A stretch of DNA of 28,028 nucleotides from NCBI GenBank assembly GCA_910577655.1, contig CAJTOW010000046.1, positions 1-28,028 of the forward strand. Reading direction: 5' to 3'. Positions 23,168 to 28,028 of the stretch are shown here, piece after piece; the first letter of the stretch is position 1, and the number at the start of each line of letters is the position of its first letter. This DNA is from an uncultured Lachnospiraceae bacterium. Lineage in GTDB: Bacteria > Bacillota > Clostridia > Lachnospirales > Lachnospiraceae. Position numbers and translations under genes: made by a program. The notes under the pieces are model-generated. The model saw only the letters and a program-made list of their open reading frames with translations, did no database searches and was not told the origin of the DNA.

Positions 23168-23614
23168 TAGTCAGATGTTCCTGACATCTCTTTGAATTTT
23201 ATATGGTTTGGCGATGATAAGAAGAAGTAGCAGACAGAGTCCCGTACAGAAAGCAGCCGGGGGATGAGAGGCGCACGGAAGGCTGTTTGTGAATACATCT
23301 TTGAGCTTTGCACCGAACGAAGGAGCATGTCTGAAAATGCTTTCCGTCATCTGCGCGTTACAGCTTGTAGGATATCCTGGGAGTTCCCATGGATTCAGAC
23401 ACTCTCTGTGGCCGTGTCGGGAATGGATTTTAAGACACACGCAGGCGTGATGGCTTCTTTAAGTAGGCTGCGACGGTATGTCTGCACCCGTTATCGTGCT
23501 AAGATATCATGACCTGCAGTCAGGTATCTGATAAGGTAGGCGGCGTGAGCTGCTTATAAACAAAAGGTGGTACCACGGGAGCATGCCTCGTCCTTTTTCT
23601 GGACGGGGCTTTTT
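23168..23614 (+). promoter_or_regulatory. Tyrosine T-box leader of tyrS
   Basis: A tRNA-sensing T-box riboswitch. The conserved T-box sequence AGGTGGTACCACGGG is at 23565-23579. The start of Stem I is seen in GATGATAAGAAGAAGTAG near 23214-23231, and a specifier TAC (Tyr) followed by A lies in GAATACATCT at 23294-23296. The intrinsic terminator is a 9-bp stem, 23585-23593 with 23601-23609, followed by TTTTT (23610-23614). Uncharged tRNA-Tyr would stabilise the antiterminator and let tyrS be transcribed. The leader is about 450 bases to the terminator, longer than many, with extra structure between 23330 and 23560. Confidence 0.9.
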
Positions 23615-23682
23615 GGTTTATCGGAAATTGCACCTTCTAAATTTCAAAAACAAATTCATTTTAAGAGAAGAGGAGAAATACT

Positions 23683-24909
23683 ATGAACTGTTACGAGGAA
23701 CTGGTAGCCCGCGGACTGATCGCCCAGGTTACCAATGAAGAGGAAATCAAAAAAATGGTCAACGCAGGCAAAGCTGTCTTTTACATCGGATTTGACCCGA
23801 CTGCAGACAGCCTTCATGTGGGGCATTTCATGGCGCTGTGCCTGATGAAGCGTCTGCAGATGGCAGGCAACAAGCCCATCGCCCTGATCGGCGGCGGCAC
23901 CGGCATGGTGGGAGATCCTTCCGGCCGCACGGATATGCGCCAGCTGATGACGGTGGAGACCATCCGGCACAACTGCGAATGCTTCAAGAAGCAGATGAGC
24001 CGTTTCATCGATTTCTCAGAAGGCAGGGCCCTGATGGTCAACAATGCAGACTGGCTGCTGGAACTGAACTATGTGGAGCTGCTGCGGGAGGTGGGGGCCT
24101 GCTTTTCCGTCAACAACATGCTGCGGGCTGAGTGCTACAGGCAGCGGATGGAGAAGGGCTTGAGTTTTCTGGAGTTTAACTACATGATCATGCAGAGTTA
24201 TGATTTCTACATGCTGTTCCAGAAGTACGGCTGCAATATGCAGTTCGGTGGAAATGACCAGTGGAGCAATATGCTGGGCGGTACGGAGCTGATCCGCCGC
24301 AAGCTGGGCAAGGATGCTCATGCCATGACCATTACCCTGCTTTTAAACTCCGAGGGCAAGAAGATGGGCAAGACCCAGTCCGGCGCTGTATGGCTTGATC
24401 CCAATAAGACCTCGCCCTTTGATTTCTACCAGTACTGGAGGAACGTGGAGGATGCAGATGTTCTTAAATGTCTGCGTATGCTGACCTTCCTGCCTCTGGA
24501 GCAGATTGATGAGATGGATCACTGGGAGGGGAGCCAGCTGAATAAGGCCAAGGAGATCCTGGCCTATGAGCTGACCAGGCTGGTACATGGTGACGAGGAA
24601 GCCGGGAAGGCCCAGGCTGCGGCCAAAGCACTGTTTGGCGGCCAGGGAGATCTGGACAATATGCCCACCTTCCGGCTGTCCCAGGAGGATTTTACGGATG
24701 GGAGGATCGACATTTTGTCTGTTGTCCAGAAGTCCGGTCTGGCTGCCTCCAGGTCTGAGGCCAGACGGAATGTGGAACAGGGCGGCGTGTCCATAAACGG
24801 TACCCAGGAAAAGGATATCAAAGCATCCTATGACAAAGACGCCTTTGCCGGGGACGGCATGGTGGTCAAACGTGGAAAGAAGAATTTTATGAAAGTAATA
24901 TTAAATTGA
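23683..24909 (+). CDS. tyrS: Tyrosyl-tRNA synthetase
   Basis: TyrS charges tRNA-Tyr with tyrosine. The 408-residue protein is full length. It has the class I HIGH-type motif HVGH (45-48) in SLHVGHFMAL, a KMSKS-type motif KMGKT (227-231), and a C-terminal S4 RNA-binding domain (about 340-405; SRSEARRNVEQGGVSING). GAGGAG lies before the ATG. The gene follows a tyrosine T-box. A long palindromic repeat begins within two bases of the stop. The first codons happen to contain one arm of that repeat, TGAACTGTTACG. Confidence 0.97.
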   Translation: MNCYEELVARGLIAQVTNEEEIKKMVNAGKAVFYIGFDPTADSLHVGHFMALCLMKRLQMAGNKPIALIGGGTGMVGDPSGRTDMRQLMTVETIRHNCECFKKQMSRFIDFSEGRALMVNNADWLLELNYVELLREVGACFSVNNMLRAECYRQRMEKGLSFLEFNYMIMQSYDFYMLFQKYGCNMQFGGNDQWSNMLGGTELIRRKLGKDAHAMTITLLLNSEGKKMGKTQSGAVWLDPNKTSPFDFYQYWRNVEDADVLKCLRMLTFLPLEQIDEMDHWEGSQLNKAKEILAYELTRLVHGDEEAGKAQAAAKALFGGQGDLDNMPTFRLSQEDFTDGRIDILSVVQKSGLAASRSEARRNVEQGGVSINGTQEKDIKASYDKDAFAGDGMVVKRGKKNFMKVILN

Positions 24910-24910
24910 C

Positions 24911-25019
24911 GCAATAGTTCCGGCAGGCGGCAAATCCTGTTTGACATGGGTCTGGCGCCCGGGGCTTCCTGCCCCCGACGTATTTCGGGGGCTGAAAGAG
25001 ATCTTGTCCGGACTGCTGC
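24911..25019. repeat. Palindromic repeat copy 9, long form (after tyrS)
   Basis: Outer arms GCAATAGTTCCGG (24911-24923) and CCGGACTGCTGC (25008-25019), with an inner 8-bp hairpin GCCCCCGA/TCGGGGGC (24971-24992). It fills most of the gap between tyrS and the RelA/SpoT-domain gene. Its left end closely resembles the long copy at 15386. It may act as a partial terminator, though no T-run follows. Confidence 0.7.
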
Positions 25020-25037
25020 AGACTGACAAGGAGCAGA

Positions 25038-25946
25038 ATGATAAAAAAGAAAGATTTTTTGAAGGAATATAATATTGACAAGGAAACTTTTGCCCAGGCC
25101 GGGATGAAGTGGGCGGAGCTTAATGCCATCTACGACAGTTACTGTGCCATAGAAGGAAGGCTGAAAGCCATCGGAAGGGAATTTGTCAATGATTACCTGT
25201 ACGATATCGAAGGAGCAGGGATCCATTCCTACCGCTACCGGACCAAGAAGCCGGGGCATCTTCTGGAGAAGATCATCCGCAAGCGCAGTGAATCTCCGGA
25301 AGAATACAAATATATTGACCGGAAGAACTATTACAAGTATATGACGGACCTGATCGGCATCCGGGTATTCTTCCTGTACCGGGAAGACTGGATCTATTTC
25401 CACAATTATATTATCTCCCGGTTTGAAAACAACCCGGAGCTGTATTTAGAAGACCGGCTGACTGATTTTGATGAGGATCCGGAGCATAACTATATCGCGG
25501 AGAAGCCCAAGGTATACCGGCGTACCGGTGATACCAGGATCTATGACAAAAGGCAGATCGAGATCCGGTCCGAGGGGATCTACCGGTCTCTCCACTATAT
25601 TATCAAGTATAAGGGATACTATATTGAAATCCAGGGCCGGACTCTGTTCGAGGAAGGGTGGAGCGAGATCGACCATGACATAGTCTATCCGTATTTTATG
25701 GATGATGAGATGCTCAGCGATTTCTCTACCCTGCTGAACCGGCTGGCCGGAATGGCTGACGAGATGAGTTCTTATTTCCGGCGGATCAAGCAGCAGAAGC
25801 TGGAGGCGGAGAAAAATCCTTCCGGCATAAAGAAGGAGCAGGTTCCTGACGGAGAAATGGCGCCGGAGAAGGTAATCGGCCTGGATGAGGGGCCTGTAAA
25901 GAAAAAGGAACGAAAGAATAAGGAGAAACAGAAGGGGAATGGATAA
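25038..25946 (+). CDS. RelA/SpoT-domain protein (small alarmone synthetase-like GTP pyrophosphokinase)
   Basis: A 302-residue protein with a single RelA/SpoT synthetase domain and no HD hydrolase, TGS or ACT domain. Visible motifs are a basic RYRTKKP segment (66-72), DLIGIRV (Asp104), GIYRSLHY (180-187) and EIQGRTLFEEGWSEIDHD (197-214) with the probable catalytic Glu197. These are the residues expected for transfer of pyrophosphate from ATP to GTP or GDP, giving (p)ppGpp. The last 45 residues are lysine- and glutamate-rich and probably disordered. AAGGAG precedes the ATG. Its stop overlaps the recQ start by 8 bases, suggesting coupled translation. Actual synthetase activity is inferred from the motifs. 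Confidence 0.85.
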   Translation: MIKKKDFLKEYNIDKETFAQAGMKWAELNAIYDSYCAIEGRLKAIGREFVNDYLYDIEGAGIHSYRYRTKKPGHLLEKIIRKRSESPEEYKYIDRKNYYKYMTDLIGIRVFFLYREDWIYFHNYIISRFENNPELYLEDRLTDFDEDPEHNYIAEKPKVYRRTGDTRIYDKRQIEIRSEGIYRSLHYIIKYKGYYIEIQGRTLFEEGWSEIDHDIVYPYFMDDEMLSDFSTLLNRLAGMADEMSSYFRRIKQQKLEAEKNPSGIKKEQVPDGEMAPEKVIGLDEGPVKKKERKNKEKQKGNG

Positions 25947-28028
25947 ATATCAGGTATTAAAGCAGTATTTTGGTTATGATACCTTCCGGGAGGGGCAGGA
26001 GCAGCTGATCGACGGGATCTTAGAGGGGCGTGATGTCTTTGGCATCATGCCCACAGGCTCGGGAAAATCTTTATGTTTTCAGATACCGGCCCTGATGCTG
26101 GAAGGGATCACCCTGGTGATTTCGCCCCTGATCTCCCTGATGAAAGACCAGGTGACGGCCCTGAACCAGGCGGGAATCCATGCCGCCTATCTTAACAGCT
26201 CCCTGACTGCGGGCCAGTATTACAAGGCTCTGGGACTGGCGAAGGAAGGGCGGTATCCTATTATCTATGTGGCACCGGAACGGCTGGAGACGGAAGCTTT
26301 TCTGGACTTTGCCCTTAACGCCAGAATCTCCATGGTGGCAGTGGATGAGGCTCACTGTGTGTCCCAGTGGGGGCAGGATTTCCGGCCAAGCTACTTAAAA
26401 ATCGTGGATTTCATAAAGAAGCTTCCCAGGCGCCCGGTAGTCAGTGCATTCACGGCCACGGCAACCAGGGAAGTCCGGGAGGACATTGCTGATATCCTTT
26501 TGCTGCAGGATCCGGTGGTGGTGACCACAGGCTATGACCGCCCCAATCTCTATCTGGGTGTCCAGTCGCCCAGGGACAAATATGCTGCTTTGAGGAATTT
26601 CGTGGATACCCATCCGGGTCAGTGCGGGATTGTTTACTGTCTGACCAGGAAGCTGGTGGACGAGGTCAGTGACCGGCTGCGGGCGGACGGGATCTCCGTT
26701 ACCCGGTACCATGCAGGCCTGGGGGATAAGGAGCGCAGAAAGAACCAGGATGATTTCATCTATGACCGTTGTCAGGTGATGGTGGCCACCAATGCCTTCG
26801 GCATGGGGATCGACAAATCCAATGTACGGTATGTTATCCATTATAATATGCCCAAAAGCATTGAAGCCTTCTACCAGGAGATTGGCAGGTGCTCCCGGGA
26901 TCAGGAGTCTGGGGAGTGTATCCTGTTCTACAGCGGTCAGGATGTGGTCACCAACCAGCTTTTTATTGACAATAACCAGGACAACCAGGAGCTGGATCCC
27001 CTTACCCGCCAGATTGTCCAGGAGCGGGACCGCATGAGACTGCGTAAGATGACCTATTACTGCTTTACCAACGAATGTCTCCGGGACTATATCCTGCGGT
27101 ATTTTGGTGAGTATGGCTCCAACTACTGCGGCAACTGTCAGAACTGTCTCACCCAGTTTGAAACTGTGGATGTAACAGAGGAAGCCAGGGCCCTGATAGG
27201 CTGTGTGTCCGCCTGCCGCCAGCGCTATGGGGTCAATGTGATCCTGGATACGGTCCATGGCGCCAATACGGCCAAGATCCGCCAGTACCGGATGGATGCC
27301 AGCCCCTTCTATGGAACTCTGGCCAAGGTGCCCACTTACCGGCTTCGCATGATCATGAACCACCTGATGCTCCAGGGCTTCCTTGGGGTGAGCAATGACG
27401 AATATGCCATTGTGAAGCTTACCGGAGAGTCAGCCCGGATCCTGGAGGGAGAAGAGCAGGTGTCCATGAAGATGGCAAAGGAGCAGGAGCGGCAGCCTCA
27501 GGAGAAGAGCGGGAAGAAGGAGTCAAGGAGCCGGACGGCTGGAGTCTCTCTTACAGAGGCAGATCAGGCATTGTTTGAGAAGCTCCGTGGGCTGCGGACA
27601 GAGATTGCCAGGGAGGAGCAGGTGCCGCCTTATATTGTCTTTTCTGACAAGACCCTGGTGTCTATGTGCATGGTGAAGCCGGTGACAAAGGCAGAGATGC
27701 TGTCTGTGTCCGGGGTGGGGGCATTTAAGTATGACAAGTACGGGGAACGGTTCATGGCGTTTGTGCAGGCGGAGACCGGGAAGCAGGAGGGGGCGGCCAC
27801 GGAGGCCGGAGAACCGGACAGTTCCGGCTATGGTTTTAAAGCTGGTGAGGGCGGCAGGCGGGCAGGCAGCAGACCCCGGGGGGAGTTTACTATGACTGAG
27901 GAGCTGGCGCAGCAGCTTCACTATTCGGAGCGAATATCTTTAAGTGACTTCGTGGGCCAGATCAATGATCTGCGGGATGAGGAAGCCATGAAACGGCTGA
28001 CGATCAAATCCATAGAGCAGTGGCTGAC
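25939..28028 (+). CDS. recQ: ATP-dependent DNA helicase RecQ (runs off the window)
   Basis: An open frame of at least 696 codons with no stop before the window end. It contains the RecQ N-terminal FGYDTFREGQ, Walker A PTGSGKS (38-44), DEAH (136-139) followed by CVSQWGQDFR, and motif VI QEIGRCSRDQESGECILFY, where the usual GRAGRDG is GRCSRDQ. The RecQ zinc module CGNCQNC and winged helix follow, then an HRDC domain (about 535-610), a disordered linker and a further C-terminal segment, TEELAQQLHYSE, at the edge. It unwinds DNA in recombination and repair. The ATG overlaps the preceding gene's TAA (ATGGATAA), with AAGGGG upstream. Confidence 0.93.
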   Translation, partial: MDKYQVLKQYFGYDTFREGQEQLIDGILEGRDVFGIMPTGSGKSLCFQIPALMLEGITLVISPLISLMKDQVTALNQAGIHAAYLNSSLTAGQYYKALGLAKEGRYPIIYVAPERLETEAFLDFALNARISMVAVDEAHCVSQWGQDFRPSYLKIVDFIKKLPRRPVVSAFTATATREVREDIADILLLQDPVVVTTGYDRPNLYLGVQSPRDKYAALRNFVDTHPGQCGIVYCLTRKLVDEVSDRLRADGISVTRYHAGLGDKERRKNQDDFIYDRCQVMVATNAFGMGIDKSNVRYVIHYNMPKSIEAFYQEIGRCSRDQESGECILFYSGQDVVTNQLFIDNNQDNQELDPLTRQIVQERDRMRLRKMTYYCFTNECLRDYILRYFGEYGSNYCGNCQNCLTQFETVDVTEEARALIGCVSACRQRYGVNVILDTVHGANTAKIRQYRMDASPFYGTLAKVPTYRLRMIMNHLMLQGFLGVSNDEYAIVKLTGESARILEGEEQVSMKMAKEQERQPQEKSGKKESRSRTAGVSLTEADQALFEKLRGLRTEIAREEQVPPYIVFSDKTLVSMCMVKPVTKAEMLSVSGVGAFKYDKYGERFMAFVQAETGKQEGAATEAGEPDSSGYGFKAGEGGRRAGSRPRGEFTMTEELAQQLHYSERISLSDFVGQINDLRDEEAMKRLTIKSIEQWL

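Noticed and set aside
23683..23697. tyrS start codons match one arm of the palindromic repeat (TGAACTGTTACG)
   Set aside because: It encodes an ordinary TyrS N-terminus and has no partner arm nearby. A chance match or old remnant cannot be told apart.

Overview
The window looks like a chromosomal segment of a moderately GC-rich Clostridia genome, most likely Lachnospiraceae. The reasons are AGGAGG-type ribosome binding sites, short intergenic gaps, a tyrosine T-box leader on tyrS, sigma-A promoters of TTGACA/TATAAT type and FadR-type GntR regulators. I see no transposase, phage gene, tRNA, rRNA or CRISPR array.

Layout. Positions 1-5.4 kb (+): a sirtuin-fold protein with degraded catalytic motifs, an isolated hisH-hisF pair, ung, uppP and a DUF1576 membrane protein. 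Positions 5.4-21.5 kb: a sugar-acid utilisation region with uxuA (mannonate dehydratase), a FadR-family regulator, a UxuB-like fructuronate reductase, two more overlapping FadR-family regulators, a TRAP transporter dctPQM (+), a small NERD-like membrane protein (-), a second very similar TRAP transporter dctPQM in the opposite orientation (-), and two zinc-dependent polyol/aldonate dehydrogenases (-). Positions 21.7-24.9 kb: aroG-type DAHP synthase (-) divergent from T-box-controlled tyrS (+). Positions 25.0-28.0 kb: a RelA/SpoT-domain protein overlapping the start of recQ, which runs off the window.

How it may work together (inference). The TRAP systems import a sugar acid. The zinc dehydrogenases oxidise an aldonate such as L-gulonate or L-galactonate to a keto-uronate, the UxuB-like enzyme reduces fructuronate to D-mannonate, and UxuA dehydrates that to 2-keto-3-deoxygluconate. 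No uronate isomerase (UxaC), KDG kinase or KDPG aldolase gene is present here. Entry at the aldonate level would not need UxaC. A shared palindrome, CTAATATATTAG, lies upstream of uxuA and TRAP2, with a one-mismatch copy upstream of TRAP1, so the scattered units may form one regulon under the local FadR-type regulators.

The other striking feature is a family of short palindromic repeats with ends close to GTAACAGTTC and GAACTGTTAC. At least nine copies, complete or degenerate, occur in this window. Most touch or overlap a stop codon, and some act as obvious terminators.
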